A stretch of 64,000 bases of DNA from assembly GCF_000224335.1 (NCBI RefSeq), contig NZ_AFXZ01000012.1, positions 62,001 through 126,000 of the forward strand, read 5' to 3'. Positions 1-9,794 of this stretch are shown here, in pieces. The DNA is from Bizionia argentinensis JUB59 (GTDB taxonomy: Bacteria > Bacteroidota > Bacteroidia > Flavobacteriales > Flavobacteriaceae). Both the position numbers and the translations under genes were made by a program. The notes below the pieces were generated by a model. It was not told where the DNA came from. It did not search any database and was given only the letters and a program-made list of their open reading frames with translations. Within the stretch, counting starts at the first letter, position 1. Every line of letters begins with the position of its first letter.

Positions 1-2226
1 CATACCAAAACCTTGGAAAGCAAAGTCACTAGTTTAGAAACCGTTACTCAAAAAGAATTGATGGTGATTCCAAATGCACCGCGTTTTTTACGTCATGGTG
101 ATGAAATTACTATCAGCACTAAAATTGCTAATTTAACCGATAATAAATTATCAGGACAAGCGCAATTGCAATTAACGGATGCTATTACAGGAAACGTTAT
201 TAATGAGGCTTTAAGCAATACAGATAATTCGAATACTTTTACTGTAGGCGCCCATGGCAACACACAAGTGTCATGGAATTTAACGATTCCAGATACAGTT
301 GATGCGGTTCAATATAAAATAGTCGCGAAGTCTGGAAACTTTAGTGATGGAGAACAAAATGCCATGCCAGTTTTATCCAATCGTATGTTGGTAACAGAAA
401 CCTTACCGATGTGGGTTAAAAGCAACGAAACGAAAACGTTTAGATTTGATAAACTGAAGAATAACAACTCGTCCAGTTTAAAAAACCACAACCTGACATT
501 GGAAATAACTTCCAATCCAGCTTGGTATGCAGTTCAAGCATTACCTTATTTAATGGAATATCCTTACGACTGTAATGAGCAAACATTCAGTCGCTATTAC
601 GCAAACGCATTAGCAAGTCATATAGCCAAAAGCAATCCGCGTATTCAAGAAGTATTTAACCAATGGCGAAATTCGGATGCGTTACTTTCTAATCTTGAGA
701 AAAACCAGGAATTAAAAAGTATTTTAATCCAAGAAACTCCTTGGTTACGTGATGCACAAAGTGAAAACGAACAGAAAAAACGTATTGCGTTGTTATTCGA
801 TTTGAATAAAATGACTAATGAATTGCAAGATGCAATTGGTAAACTAGAATATAATCAAATGGATTCTGGCGCGTGGCCATGGTTTAAAGGCGGAAGTGAA
901 AACCGTTTTATTACCCAACATATTATTACTGGATTCGGTCATTTAGACAAATTAAACATCACCCAACATAATGAGGAGGTATCTGTCATGATTGAAAATG
1001 CCGTTGCTTATCTAGATGCACAATTTGTAAAAGAATACAACCAATTAACGAAATATCAAAAAGATGTCGATTTAAGTAAAGACCATTTAAGCTATACGCA
1101 ATTACATTATTTATACATGCGAAGCTTTTTCCCTAAAGTAAAACAAAGTAAAAAAGTCAAAGAAATTTCGGCTTATTATTTAACGCAAATTGACAAATAT
1201 TGGCTGTCACGATCTTTATATGGAAAAGGTTTAATGACACTTATTTCACACAGAATGAAAGCTGATAAAACGGCTAGTAAAATATTAAGATCCTTAAATG
1301 AAACAAGCATTACCAATGAAGAGTTGGGCATGTACTGGAAAGAGAATAAAGCATCTTGGCATTGGTACCAAGCACCTATAGAAACTCAAGCCTTGATGGT
1401 AGAAGTATTTTCAGAAGTTGGATCTAGCATTCAAAATGAAACCAAGAATCTAAATGATATTGATAATCTTAAAATGTGGTTATTAAAAAATAAGCAAACC
1501 AATAAATGGGAATCTACTAAAGCTACAAGTGATGTCGTTTACGCCCTCTTATTGCAAGGCAGCGATTGGTTGTCGGTAACCGATGCCGTGACGGTTTTAG
1601 TAGGTAATAAAAAGATAGAGCCTTCAAAACTAGAAGCCGTAAAAGTGGAAGCTGGAACGGGTTATTATAAAACCTCTTGGAATGGATCCGAAATAAATTC
1701 AGAAATGGCCGATGTTACACTTACCAAAACAGGCGATGGTATTGCTTGGGGAAGTTTATACTGGCAATATTTTGAAGATTTAGATAAAATTTCAAAAGCA
1801 AAAACGCCACTTCAATTACAGAAAAAACTATTCAAAAAAACGAATACAAATTCTGGCGAAGTCCTTACAGAAATCACTTCAGAAACAGCTTTGCAAGTTG
1901 GTGATTTGGTTCGTGTACGTATTGAATTGCAAAGTGATCGCGATATGGAATTCATTCATATGAAAGATATGCGCGCATCTGGATTGGAACCTATAAACGT
2001 ATTATCCACCTACAAATGGCAAGATGTATTGGGTTACTATGAAAGCACGAAAGATGCGAGTACAAACTTCTTTTTCGACTATCTGCCAAAAGGTGTTTAT
2101 GTATTTGAATATGATTTACGCGTTAATAACGCTGGAAACATGAGTAATGGCATCACGACTATTCAAAGTATGTATGCACCAGAATTTACGAGTCACGGCG
2201 AAGGCGTTCGTATTTCTGTGGATTAA
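1..2226 (+). CDS. Alpha-2-macroglobulin family protein, 3' part only
   Basis: The reading frame is open to the left edge, so the gene begins outside the window and only its last ~740 codons are visible. The family consists of very large periplasmic or envelope-anchored protease-trapping proteins. A thioester-type motif (Cys-Asn-Glu-Gln) is visible with the Cys codon at 571-573, preceded by the PYD that is usual in this region. After it come the helical, toroid-like stretches of the thioester domain (a GAWPWFKGG segment near 870-890) and a C-terminal beta-rich receptor-binding-like part. The thioester Cys is retained, so the protein is probably a trapping-competent member. A bacterial A2M often sits beside a penicillin-binding protein 1C gene, but that neighbour is not in view. 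The family is clear; the exact role is inferred. Confidence 0.85.
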   Translation, partial: HTKTLESKVTSLETVTQKELMVIPNAPRFLRHGDEITISTKIANLTDNKLSGQAQLQLTDAITGNVINEALSNTDNSNTFTVGAHGNTQVSWNLTIPDTVDAVQYKIVAKSGNFSDGEQNAMPVLSNRMLVTETLPMWVKSNETKTFRFDKLKNNNSSSLKNHNLTLEITSNPAWYAVQALPYLMEYPYDCNEQTFSRYYANALASHIAKSNPRIQEVFNQWRNSDALLSNLEKNQELKSILIQETPWLRDAQSENEQKKRIALLFDLNKMTNELQDAIGKLEYNQMDSGAWPWFKGGSENRFITQHIITGFGHLDKLNITQHNEEVSVMIENAVAYLDAQFVKEYNQLTKYQKDVDLSKDHLSYTQLHYLYMRSFFPKVKQSKKVKEISAYYLTQIDKYWLSRSLYGKGLMTLISHRMKADKTASKILRSLNETSITNEELGMYWKENKASWHWYQAPIETQALMVEVFSEVGSSIQNETKNLNDIDNLKMWLLKNKQTNKWESTKATSDVVYALLLQGSDWLSVTDAVTVLVGNKKIEPSKLEAVKVEAGTGYYKTSWNGSEINSEMADVTLTKTGDGIAWGSLYWQYFEDLDKISKAKTPLQLQKKLFKKTNTNSGEVLTEITSETALQVGDLVRVRIELQSDRDMEFIHMKDMRASGLEPINVLSTYKWQDVLGYYESTKDASTNFFFDYLPKGVYVFEYDLRVNNAGNMSNGITTIQSMYAPEFTSHGEGVRISVD

Positions 2227-2310
2227 CTTTTGGGAGCAAAAATTAAAACATCTGCAACAATCTAATCATTAAAACACTAACTTTAGCATCCATATTTTAA
2301 GAAATTATTT

Positions 2311-2787
2311 ATGAAACAATTGCTTCTTTCATTGCTTTTCGTTTGTACCGTTTGCACATCACTTTGTGCGCAAAGCAGTACTTTAATGAATACAAAAACT
2401 AAAAAAGTAACAGATAATATGATATTCTTAACCTATCATATTTATAAAATCCCTGAGGCAATTTTACAAATTGAATATAAGAATGCCATTTTAGCCAAAG
2501 GACGCATAAAAGGCTTTCATGAAACTAAAACGCTTAATAAAGCCGACAACCTGGCTTGCGATTTATTAGATAAGGACATGAACGTTATTGAAACATTATA
2601 TATAGAAAACCCATTAGAAAAAAGTATTGAATTTATTAACGATTCAGGAATTCTAGAAAAGCGTTTAATTCCTTTAGATAGCTCGGAATTTACATTCAGA
2701 ATGCCTTATAACCATAAGGTTATTTATGCCAAAATAGGTGTTATTTCCAATAGTAATACATCCTATTTCTCAATCACCAAGCTTTAG
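2311..2787 (+). CDS. Small secreted protein of unknown function
   Basis: This 158-residue protein starts with a typical Sec signal peptide: two positive-side residues, a Leu/Phe-rich core and a likely cut after SLCAQ around residue 21. The mature part is mostly predicted beta with no motif I recognise, no further transmembrane segment and no sorting tail. It ends 5 bp before the start of the M64 peptidase gene, so the two are probably co-transcribed and both products are exported. The A-rich sequence before the ATG (TTAAGAAATTATTT) fits a Bacteroidetes ribosome binding site. No function is assigned. Confidence 0.7.
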   Translation: MKQLLLSLLFVCTVCTSLCAQSSTLMNTKTKKVTDNMIFLTYHIYKIPEAILQIEYKNAILAKGRIKGFHETKTLNKADNLACDLLDKDMNVIETLYIENPLEKSIEFINDSGILEKRLIPLDSSEFTFRMPYNHKVIYAKIGVISNSNTSYFSITKL

Positions 2788-2792
2788 TTATT

Positions 2793-4184
2793 ATGAAAAA
2801 ACTATTACTAACTGTACTCTTCGTTCTTTTTGTGACCTTATCATTTTCGCAATCGTTTGATGTAGAAACCATAAAAAACTCTGGGGATAATGACAAACGT
2901 ATAAATATAGTCGTCCTTGGCGACGGTTATACAACAAGCGAATTAACATTGTTTCGTAACCATGCCTTAAATTTTTCAAACTCTATTTTCAGTCAATCAC
3001 CTTTTTCCGAGTACGCTGAATATTTTAATGTACATATTATAAATGTAATCTCTAATGAAAGCGGTGCATCACATCCAAGAACGAGTACAGATACGGGCTG
3101 TTTTAATGTGCCAATACTGTCTGTAGACAACTATTTTGGTACTGCATATGATAGCTATGGCTCGCATCATTTATTGTACACGCCAAACAGTGCATTAATT
3201 TCAACAGTGCTAGCTAATAATTTTCCTGAATATGATCAAGCATTAATTTTAGTAAATGCGCCTTATTACGGTGGAAGCGGTGCAGAGTTCCCAATAGCAT
3301 CAACAGGTGTTAGTACTAATGAGATTACCATTCATGAAATTGGTCATTCATTAGTAAATTTAAAAGATGAATACTACCCTGAGGATGCATTGGCGGAAGA
3401 AGGTATCAATATGACTCAAGAAAGTGATCCCACTTTAGTAAAATGGGTCAATTGGGTTGGAACTAACAATATTGGTGTTTATAAATATTGCAACACGGGC
3501 TCCTGTTCTACATGGTACAGACCACATCAAAAATGCAAAATGCGGACTTTAGGTAAGCCATTTTGCGCTGTATGTAAAGAAGGAATTATTGAAAAAATAC
3601 ACGATTTGGTGTCGCCTATTGATAGTTTTAATCCGAATAACTTAACTATTGAAACCCCTTTATTCCCCATTGATTTTAACGTATCACTTATTACCCCTGC
3701 AAGCCACTCATTAAATTCTGTTTGGACTTTAAACGGCTCTGATATTGGGACTGATGTAGATATGGTTTCGATACTTGAAACTGATTTAAATAAAGGATTA
3801 AACAGTCTATCCGTTGTAATTACCGATAATAGTAGCATGCAGCGAATTGACGATCATGCAACAATTCACGCAAACGTAATTACTTGGAGTATTGATACTA
3901 GTACTTTAGGCATAACAGAAATCCAATCCGAAGAAAATAAATTTTCTATAAGGTTATATCCAAACCCATCAAACGATCGGTTTTTTATAAAATTTGATGA
4001 TTTTAGCGCAGCTAATTTACGTTTAGAATTGACTAGCCTGGAAGGAAAACAAGTGTTATCTACTTCATTGAATTCCGGAACGATAAACGTTATCAATTTA
4101 AATGATCACGCAACCGGCCTTTATATAGCAAACATTTATAGTGATTCTGTGTTGTTGGCTAGCAAGAAAGTTATCAAAAAATAG
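2793..4184 (+). CDS. M64-family zinc metallopeptidase with type IX secretion sorting domain
   Basis: The 463-residue product has a signal peptide ending near residue 20 (SFSQS), a peptidase M64 (IgA peptidase-like) domain, and a C-terminal type A sorting domain. The zinc site is visible as HEIGHSLVNLKDEYY around residue 181, with the two His, the catalytic Glu and the downstream D-E-Y typical of M64. The last ~75 residues begin with RLYPNPS and end in a Lys-rich KKVIKK, the hallmark of cargo exported and surface-anchored by the Bacteroidetes type IX machinery. It follows a small secreted protein by 5 bp and meets the DUF4136 gene tail to tail with almost no space between. The likely role is surface or extracellular protein degradation; the substrate is unknown. 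Confidence 0.9.
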   Translation: MKKLLLTVLFVLFVTLSFSQSFDVETIKNSGDNDKRINIVVLGDGYTTSELTLFRNHALNFSNSIFSQSPFSEYAEYFNVHIINVISNESGASHPRTSTDTGCFNVPILSVDNYFGTAYDSYGSHHLLYTPNSALISTVLANNFPEYDQALILVNAPYYGGSGAEFPIASTGVSTNEITIHEIGHSLVNLKDEYYPEDALAEEGINMTQESDPTLVKWVNWVGTNNIGVYKYCNTGSCSTWYRPHQKCKMRTLGKPFCAVCKEGIIEKIHDLVSPIDSFNPNNLTIETPLFPIDFNVSLITPASHSLNSVWTLNGSDIGTDVDMVSILETDLNKGLNSLSVVITDNSSMQRIDDHATIHANVITWSIDTSTLGITEIQSEENKFSIRLYPNPSNDRFFIKFDDFSAANLRLELTSLEGKQVLSTSLNSGTINVINLNDHATGLYIANIYSDSVLLASKKVIKK

Positions 4185-4186
4185 GA

Positions 4187-4693
4187 TTATTTTTTCGGCG
4201 GATATTTATCCAATATTTTTTTTACAACGTTGTGAAATTGTTCTGAACGTGCTTCTGGTGTGTTTGCTGGAGAAGATGGTTCACGACTTACTCCTTGCCA
4301 AAAAAGTTGCTGATTTCCACCATCTACAAAGTCTAAAATAATTTTTCTAGATACTGAACCTTGACCAATTGGAATTCCTACGGAAACTCCTCCTCCTCCA
4401 GTTCCAACACCCATACCTACAGAATTAGATTGTTGATTTTGAAAAGTTGTACTTTTTACGTCTATGATAAAATCAGGCGTTTCCGAAAGCGCAAGACCTT
4501 TGATTTGAAGTTCAGTCTCTAAAGCGTTAAAGAAGCGCTTTGCATCCAGCTCACTAAAACCGGTTTGCATATCACTAAAATAATTATAGGTTTTGTATTG
4601 CGTAAAATCTGTTCCTTTTTCGTAATCGTAATTTACGGTTACACCACATGAAGAGACTAATAATATTAGTATTAGGGCTTGAATATTTTTCAT
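4187..4693 (-). CDS. DUF4136 domain lipoprotein
   Basis: The 168-residue product begins with a short signal peptide and a lipobox (VSSCG) that places the acylated Cys near residue 16. The mature protein has the DUF4136 pattern: an early Y-x-x-Y-K-T-Y-x-Y/F strand, a central Gly-rich stretch (GMGVGTGGGGVSVG) and the closing F-x-x-x-V-x-K-I-L-x-x-Y-P-P region. The family consists of envelope lipoproteins of unknown biochemical role, common in Bacteroidetes. The stop lies 3 bp from the stop of the M64 gene on the other strand. It is downstream of the ion-channel gene and may share its transcript. Confidence 0.85.
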   Translation of the reverse strand: MKNIQALILILLVSSCGVTVNYDYEKGTDFTQYKTYNYFSDMQTGFSELDAKRFFNALETELQIKGLALSETPDFIIDVKSTTFQNQQSNSVGMGVGTGGGGVSVGIPIGQGSVSRKIILDFVDGGNQQLFWQGVSREPSSPANTPEARSEQFHNVVKKILDKYPPKK

Positions 4694-4716
4694 TTTTTAT
4701 TTTAAATATACGAAAA

Positions 4717-5427
4717 TTATTCTTCAGGCGGTTGATCCACAGATTTCGTTAAAGCGGACGAAATAATACCCGTAGGGATAGCTACAATACCCAAACCGAT
4801 AAGTAATATTATGAATGTAAAAATTTTCCCACCCACAGTTATAGGATATACATCTCCATAACCAACGGTTGTTAATGTAACGATAGCCCACCAAAGACTA
4901 TTAAAAATTGATGAAAAATGTTCGGGTTGAACTTCATTTTCAAAAAAGTAGATACCTACTGCCGAAAAATAAATTAAGATTAAAGTGATAAATAGAAATA
5001 ATAAAATTTGCTCTTTTGCAGATTTAATTGCCAGTATAAAATGGTTTAGCGCCCTATTATAACGCACTAATTTCAATACTCGAAAAAGCCTTAAAAGTCG
5101 CAAAGCTCGCAAGGAGCGTAAATCGATTCCGAAAGATAAATAAAATGGTAATATGGCAAACAAATCAATAATACCAAAAAAACTAAAAACGAATTTGGGC
5201 TTGTTATCAGCCACATAAATTCTCAAAATATATTCAAACGTAAAGATAATAACGCTAAACGTTTCAATAATTCTTAAAACCGTTCGCGTTCTTGGTTCTA
5301 AAGACGGTTCGGTTTCTAAAGTAAAAGTTACAATGGAAATTAAAATTAACACTTGAATACTGATAGCAAAAATTTTGCTTCCTAAACTGTCATTAATTTC
5401 AATTATATCTTTTAAACGTCTCTTCAT
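4717..5427 (-). CDS. Voltage-gated potassium channel-like ion transporter
   Basis: The 236-residue inner-membrane protein has the six-helix layout of a Kv-type channel subunit. S1 starts near residue 20. S4 is visible as a run of regularly spaced arginines (RSLRALRLLRLFRVLKLVR, residues ~103-121). A pore loop follows with the selectivity filter TLTTVGYGD at ~186-194, then S6 with a Gly hinge. There is no cytoplasmic TrkA-N domain, so it is a short channel. The filter sequence predicts K+ selectivity and the S4 arginines predict voltage sensing. Its start is 6 bp from the end of obg on the same strand, suggesting read-through from obg. Confidence 0.9.
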   Translation of the reverse strand: MKRRLKDIIEINDSLGSKIFAISIQVLILISIVTFTLETEPSLEPRTRTVLRIIETFSVIIFTFEYILRIYVADNKPKFVFSFFGIIDLFAILPFYLSFGIDLRSLRALRLLRLFRVLKLVRYNRALNHFILAIKSAKEQILLFLFITLILIYFSAVGIYFFENEVQPEHFSSIFNSLWWAIVTLTTVGYGDVYPITVGGKIFTFIILLIGLGIVAIPTGIISSALTKSVDQPPEE

Positions 5428-5433
5428 ACAATC

Positions 5434-6432
5434 TTAATCATTCAATAACTTCCAAAGTTTATCTTTAAGTTCTTGCAGACCTTGTTGAGCAACCGACGAA
5501 ATAAATAAGTAATCTACGGGAAGTTCAACATCTAATATTTCCTTTAATTCGGCTTTCAATTCGTCATCTAACATGTCACTTTTAGAAATAGCAACAATGC
5601 GTTCCTTATCTAAAATTTCCGGATTATAACGTTTCAATTCATCTAAAAGAATATCATATTGCTCTTTAATATCGTCCGCATCAGCAGGAATTAAAAACAA
5701 TAAAACAGAATTTCGCTCTATATGGCGTAAAAAGTAATGTCCAAGGCCACGACCTTCGGCAGCACCTTCAATAATTCCTGGAATATCTGCAATAACGAAC
5801 GATTGATGATCACGGTAATCTACAATTCCTAAATTAGGTTTTAGAGTAGTAAACTCATAATCAGCAATTTTAGGTTTCGCGGCTGTAACAACTGATAATA
5901 AAGTAGATTTTCCTGCATTTGGAAAACCAACTAATCCTACATCAGCCAGTACCTTTAATTCTAATATAACTTCAATCTCTTCACCCGCTATACCTGGCTG
6001 TGCATAACGTGGTGTTTGGTTTGTAGACGTTTTAAAATGCCAGTTTCCACGACCGCCCAAACCACCTTTGGCAATAATTCTCTCCTCGCCTTGCTCGGTA
6101 ATTTCAAAAAGGATTTCGTTTGTTTCTTTATCGCGCACAACGGTTCCTAGTGGGACATCCATATAAACGTCGCCACCATCCGATCCCGTACTTCTACCTC
6201 TACTACCATGTTGACCATGATCGGCTTTAAAGTGTCTTTTGAATTTATAATTATATAAAGTCCAAAGATTTTGATTTCCACGCATAATTACGTGTCCACC
6301 ACGGCCTCCATCGCCACCATCTGGACCTCCTTTATCTATATATTTTTCACGATGTAAATGTGCAGAGCCTTTACCTCCATTTCCAGAAGACACATACAAT
6401 TTTACGTAATCCACGAAATTTCCTTCAGTCAT
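5434..6432 (-). CDS. obg: GTPase Obg
   Basis: Obg is an essential GTPase that associates with the 50S subunit and acts in ribosome maturation and stress control. The 332-residue protein has the Gly-rich Obg fold at residues ~1-157 ([30 protein letters not shown]) followed by the GTPase domain with G1 [10 protein letters not shown]3 DIPG and a G4-like SKSD. Translation from the TTG at 6441 would add three residues. I chose the ATG at 6432 because the protein then begins [11 protein letters not shown], the normal start for flavobacterial Obg. There is no C-terminal OCT domain, which is common in this phylum. Confidence 0.95.
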   Translation of the reverse strand: MTEGNFVDYVKLYVSSGNGGKGSAHLHREKYIDKGGPDGGDGGRGGHVIMRGNQNLWTLYNYKFKRHFKADHGQHGSRGRSTGSDGGDVYMDVPLGTVVRDKETNEILFEITEQGEERIIAKGGLGGRGNWHFKTSTNQTPRYAQPGIAGEEIEVILELKVLADVGLVGFPNAGKSTLLSVVTAAKPKIADYEFTTLKPNLGIVDYRDHQSFVIADIPGIIEGAAEGRGLGHYFLRHIERNSVLLFLIPADADDIKEQYDILLDELKRYNPEILDKERIVAISKSDMLDDELKAELKEILDVELPVDYLFISSVAQQGLQELKDKLWKLLND

Positions 6433-6611
6433 AATTATCAATGGTTAATAAACCTTAATTTATATATTGTTTAAAGCCAGTGTTTGGCTATGATTTAATA
6501 CAAATCTTCAGTTAAATCTAATTTCCCAAAACGGGATATAATTTTTATAATTCCTTATCTCGAAGTTCGTGTTATCTTTATATAAAGTTAACGAATATTC
6601 GAAAGGAGTCC

Positions 6612-7721
6612 TTACAGCTTGTCAATTACTTGGCTTAAACGGGCCGTAATATCTTCAATGCTTCCAACTCCATCAACGCCAAAATACTTATCTTGTGTCG
6701 AATAGTAGCCTTTTAATACAGCTGTTTTTTTGTAGTATTCTTTAATCCGATTTCGAATAATAGCTTCATCGGCATCATCCGCTCTTCCACTAGTTTTTCC
6801 ACGACCCAATAATCGTTTAACTAAAATTTCATCATCCACTTCTAGAGCAATCATAGCATCTATTTGCGAATCTTTCTGCTCCATAAATTTATCTAAAGCA
6901 TCCGCTTGAGCGTTAGTTCTAGGAAAACCATCAAAAATAAATCCTTTAGCATCGGCATTCTTTTCAACTTCCGAGTTCAACATATCAATAGTCACATTAT
7001 CTGGAACCAATTCGCCTTTTTCCATATAGGATTTGGCTAACATACCTAGAGCTGTTTCGTTTTTTATATTAAATCGAAACACATCGCCTGTTGAAATATG
7101 TACTAAATTATATTTTTCTTTTAAATACTCTGCTTGTGTTCCTTTTCCCGCTCCCGGAGGTCCAAATAGGACTAAATTGGTCATGTGTTGTGTAGTTTTA
7201 AGTTGGTATATTTCAGGTAAATCACGACCTAATCCATCATAATCTAAACCGTAGCCTACAATAAATTTACTAGGAATCTCAATACCTACATAATGTAGTT
7301 TGTAATCTTTTTTATACGCTTCAGGCTTGTAAAATAGGGTAGCAATAATTAGTTGTTTTACCTTTTCATTTTCAAAAATTCGGTGAACTTCAGTAAGCGT
7401 ATTTCCAGAATCAATAATATCTTCAAGAATAACAACCGTTCGGCCTGTTAAATCTTGTGTTAACCCAATAAGTCTTTGAATATCTTCAGTAGATTTTACG
7501 CCTTCATATGAAGCTAACTTGATAAAAGTAACCTCGCAAGGCTTTGGATACTTTTTAACAAAATCACTTACAAACATAAATGATCCGTTAAGAATCCCAA
7601 TAAACACGGGGATCTCATCGCCTAGCTCATCTGCTATTTCATGAACCATCCGTTCTACTGCCGCCGCTATCTCTTTTTCTGATATAAACGGCTTAAAATA
7701 TAAATCGTGAAGCTTTATCAC
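6612..7721 (-). CDS. Fused hypoxanthine phosphoribosyltransferase-adenylate kinase
   Basis: One uninterrupted 369-codon frame encodes two purine enzymes. Residues 1-~175 are a hypoxanthine phosphoribosyltransferase with the PRPP-binding motif LEDIIDSGNTL at 99-109. Residues 180-369 are a complete adenylate kinase: MTNLVLFGPPGAGKGTQ with the P-loop at ~187-195, the DGFPR motif and a short LID region (GRGKTSGRADD). The linker is only a few residues (LKTTQH). M180 corresponds to the normal start of a stand-alone adenylate kinase, so internal initiation could also yield free Adk. The fusion links purine salvage (hypoxanthine or guanine plus PRPP to IMP or GMP) to AMP/ADP balance. I recall similar fusions in some Flavobacteriaceae but cannot verify their spread here. 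Confidence 0.92.
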   Translation of the reverse strand: MIKLHDLYFKPFISEKEIAAAVERMVHEIADELGDEIPVFIGILNGSFMFVSDFVKKYPKPCEVTFIKLASYEGVKSTEDIQRLIGLTQDLTGRTVVILEDIIDSGNTLTEVHRIFENEKVKQLIIATLFYKPEAYKKDYKLHYVGIEIPSKFIVGYGLDYDGLGRDLPEIYQLKTTQHMTNLVLFGPPGAGKGTQAEYLKEKYNLVHISTGDVFRFNIKNETALGMLAKSYMEKGELVPDNVTIDMLNSEVEKNADAKGFIFDGFPRTNAQADALDKFMEQKDSQIDAMIALEVDDEILVKRLLGRGKTSGRADDADEAIIRNRIKEYYKKTAVLKGYYSTQDKYFGVDGVGSIEDITARLSQVIDKL

Positions 7722-7824
7722 CTGTTTTTAATTTTTGAAATGCAAAGATAATCATTTGATTAACGTTATACGAATTCTAATATATATTGTTGGGAAATAA
7801 GTTTTTTGGAAGACCTAGTATTTG

Positions 7825-7832
7825 TATTTTTG
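7825..7832 (+). promoter_or_regulatory. Candidate -7 promoter element for purKE
   Basis: TATTTTTG matches the Bacteroidetes -7 consensus TAnnTTTG and lies 48 bp before the purK ATG. A TTTG at 7805-7808 could be the -33 element, but the spacing is on the short side. Confidence 0.4.
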
Positions 7833-7880
7833 TTGTAAACTATTTTACAAGTCGCAGTTTGGCTTTAACATAAAAATGCT

Positions 7881-9035
7881 ATGAATTACTTTTCTTCAAA
7901 TTTTAAATTAGGCATTCTAGGTGGCGGCCAATTAGGAAAAATGCTATTGAATGACACACGAAAATTCGATATTCATACTAGTGTTTTAGACGCTAGCCCC
8001 GAAGCACCCTGCAAAATTGCATGTAACGAATTTCATTTGGGCGATTTAATGGATTTTGATGCGGTTTACAACTTCGGGAAAACTGTAGATGTGCTAACTT
8101 TTGAAATTGAGAACGTAAACACCAATGCTCTTGAAGCTTTGGAAAAGGAAGGTGTAAAAGTTTATCCTTCTTCTAAAACATTACGAACCATACAAAACAA
8201 AGCCACTCAAAAATTATTTTATGTGGATAATGGTATTCCAACAGCAGATTTTTCACGCTTTGCTTATACAAACCAAATTGAAGATGCGGTAGACAATGGC
8301 GGCTTAAAATTACCATTCGTTTGGAAAAGCACCCAATTTGGTTATGATGGAAATGGCGTAAAAGTCGTCCGTAAAATCGAAGATTTAGAAGGACTTCCCA
8401 ATGTGGAGTGTATAACGGAAACCATGATTCCGTTTAAAAATGAATTGGCTGTAATTGTAGTTCGCAATCCAAATGGTAATGTAGCCACTTATCCAGTTGT
8501 TGAAATGGAATTTCATCCCGAAGCTAATCAAGTGGAATATGTAATTTGTCCTGCTAGAATAAGTCCTGAAGTGGCAAAAAAAGCTACAGATATTGCTTTA
8601 AAGGTGTCCAAAGCATATAATCACGTAGGATTGTTGGCTGTTGAAATGTTTCAGACCAATAACGATGATATTTTAGTTAATGAAGTCGCACCAAGACCAC
8701 ATAATTCAGGTCACCAGACTATTGAAGCTAGTTACACTTCGCAATTTGAACAACATTTACGCGCTATTCTGAATCTTCCTTTAGGCAGAACAGACAACAA
8801 AACTGCCGGTGTTATGGTAAATCTAGTCGGAGCCGAAGGTTACACAGGAAATGTTATTTACAAAAACATTGAAAAAATAATGGCTATGCCTGGCGTTACA
8901 CCTCATATTTATGGCAAGCGAGAAACACGACCTTTCAGAAAAATGGGTCACGTTACTATAATAAGCGAATCTATTGAAGACGCTAGAAAAATAGCCGAAG
9001 ATGTAAAAAACGCAATTCAAGTTATTAGTGAATAA
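7881..9035 (+). CDS. purK: 5-(carboxyamino)imidazole ribonucleotide synthase
   Basis: PurK carries out the ATP- and bicarbonate-dependent carboxylation of AIR to N5-CAIR in de novo purine synthesis, in the cytosol. The 384-residue protein has the ATP-grasp layout. An N-terminal Rossmann-like start ILGGGQLGKML (residues ~11-21) is followed by the ATP-binding region (FVWKSTQFGYDGNGVKVV), the metal-binding acidic stretch (VNEVAPRPHNSGHQTIEA) and the C-terminal lid with GKRETRPFRKMGH. Length is normal for the family. It is followed 50 bp downstream by purE, whose product converts N5-CAIR to CAIR, so the pair forms a functional operon. Confidence 0.96.
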   Translation: MNYFSSNFKLGILGGGQLGKMLLNDTRKFDIHTSVLDASPEAPCKIACNEFHLGDLMDFDAVYNFGKTVDVLTFEIENVNTNALEALEKEGVKVYPSSKTLRTIQNKATQKLFYVDNGIPTADFSRFAYTNQIEDAVDNGGLKLPFVWKSTQFGYDGNGVKVVRKIEDLEGLPNVECITETMIPFKNELAVIVVRNPNGNVATYPVVEMEFHPEANQVEYVICPARISPEVAKKATDIALKVSKAYNHVGLLAVEMFQTNNDDILVNEVAPRPHNSGHQTIEASYTSQFEQHLRAILNLPLGRTDNKTAGVMVNLVGAEGYTGNVIYKNIEKIMAMPGVTPHIYGKRETRPFRKMGHVTIISESIEDARKIAEDVKNAIQVISE

Positions 9036-9085
9036 TATCGCTTCGACCTAAACAAAGAGATTATCCCACAAAAAACAAAAACATT

Positions 9086-9574
9086 ATGAGCAAAGTAGGA
9101 ATTATTATGGGTAGCAAAAGCGATTTGCCAGTTATGCAGGACGCCATTGATATTTTAAAGGAGCTGGGAATTGATGTAGAAGTAGATATTGTATCGGCTC
9201 ATCGCACACCTGAAAAGCTTTTCGATTACGGTAAAAACGCACATACTCGTGGTATAAACGTCATTATTGCCGGAGCGGGAGGCGCAGCGCACTTACCAGG
9301 AATGGTGGCATCCTTATCTCCTTTGCCAATTATTGGGGTTCCTGTAAAAAGCAGTAATTCTATAGATGGCTGGGATTCCGTTTTATCAATCTTGCAAATG
9401 CCAGGCGGTGTTCCCGTAGCAACCGTTGCTTTAAATGGCGCTAAAAATGCTGGTATTTTGGCAGCTCAAATTCTGGGGAGCACGAATTCAGAAATTCAAA
9501 ACAAAATTATAGCTTATAAAGAAGAGTTAAAAGCTAAAGTCGTTGAGTCCGCTAAAGATTTAAGCACCAATTAA
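9086..9574 (+). CDS. purE: N5-carboxyaminoimidazole ribonucleotide mutase
   Basis: PurE is a class I mutase that rearranges N5-CAIR to CAIR directly after PurK. The 162-residue protein shows the family landmarks: MGSKSDLPVM near the N-terminus, the VSAHRTPE phosphate/ribose-binding motif, IAGAGGAAHLPGM, and the GVPVKS and QMPGGVPVATV segments. Class I size and the adjacent purK both argue for the mutase rather than the class II carboxylase activity. A hairpin just after the stop probably ends the transcript. Confidence 0.96.
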   Translation: MSKVGIIMGSKSDLPVMQDAIDILKELGIDVEVDIVSAHRTPEKLFDYGKNAHTRGINVIIAGAGGAAHLPGMVASLSPLPIIGVPVKSSNSIDGWDSVLSILQMPGGVPVATVALNGAKNAGILAAQILGSTNSEIQNKIIAYKEELKAKVVESAKDLSTN

Positions 9575-9580
9575 AAAAAT

Positions 9581-9610
9581 AAACCCCGGCTGTGAGGCCG
9601 AGGTTTAACG
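9581..9610 (+). terminator. Hairpin after purE
   Basis: AAACCCCGGC pairs with GCCGAGGTTT across a 6-nt loop with one mismatch. It lies 6 bp after the purE stop. No strong U-run follows, so termination efficiency is uncertain. Confidence 0.5.
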
Positions 9611-9794
9611 CTATTAATCAATAATTTAAAATGAGCATGAAACTCTCATGAAAAATCTAATGCAAAAGTAAGACTTATTAGCAATATCGTTTTAAGTTTT
9701 ATTCTTAAATTTTAGTTAATACTATGGCAAGATTTCTGTTGTAAGAAATGATTCACAAAATTACATCAACAAATTACGTTTTAAAATAATCATC

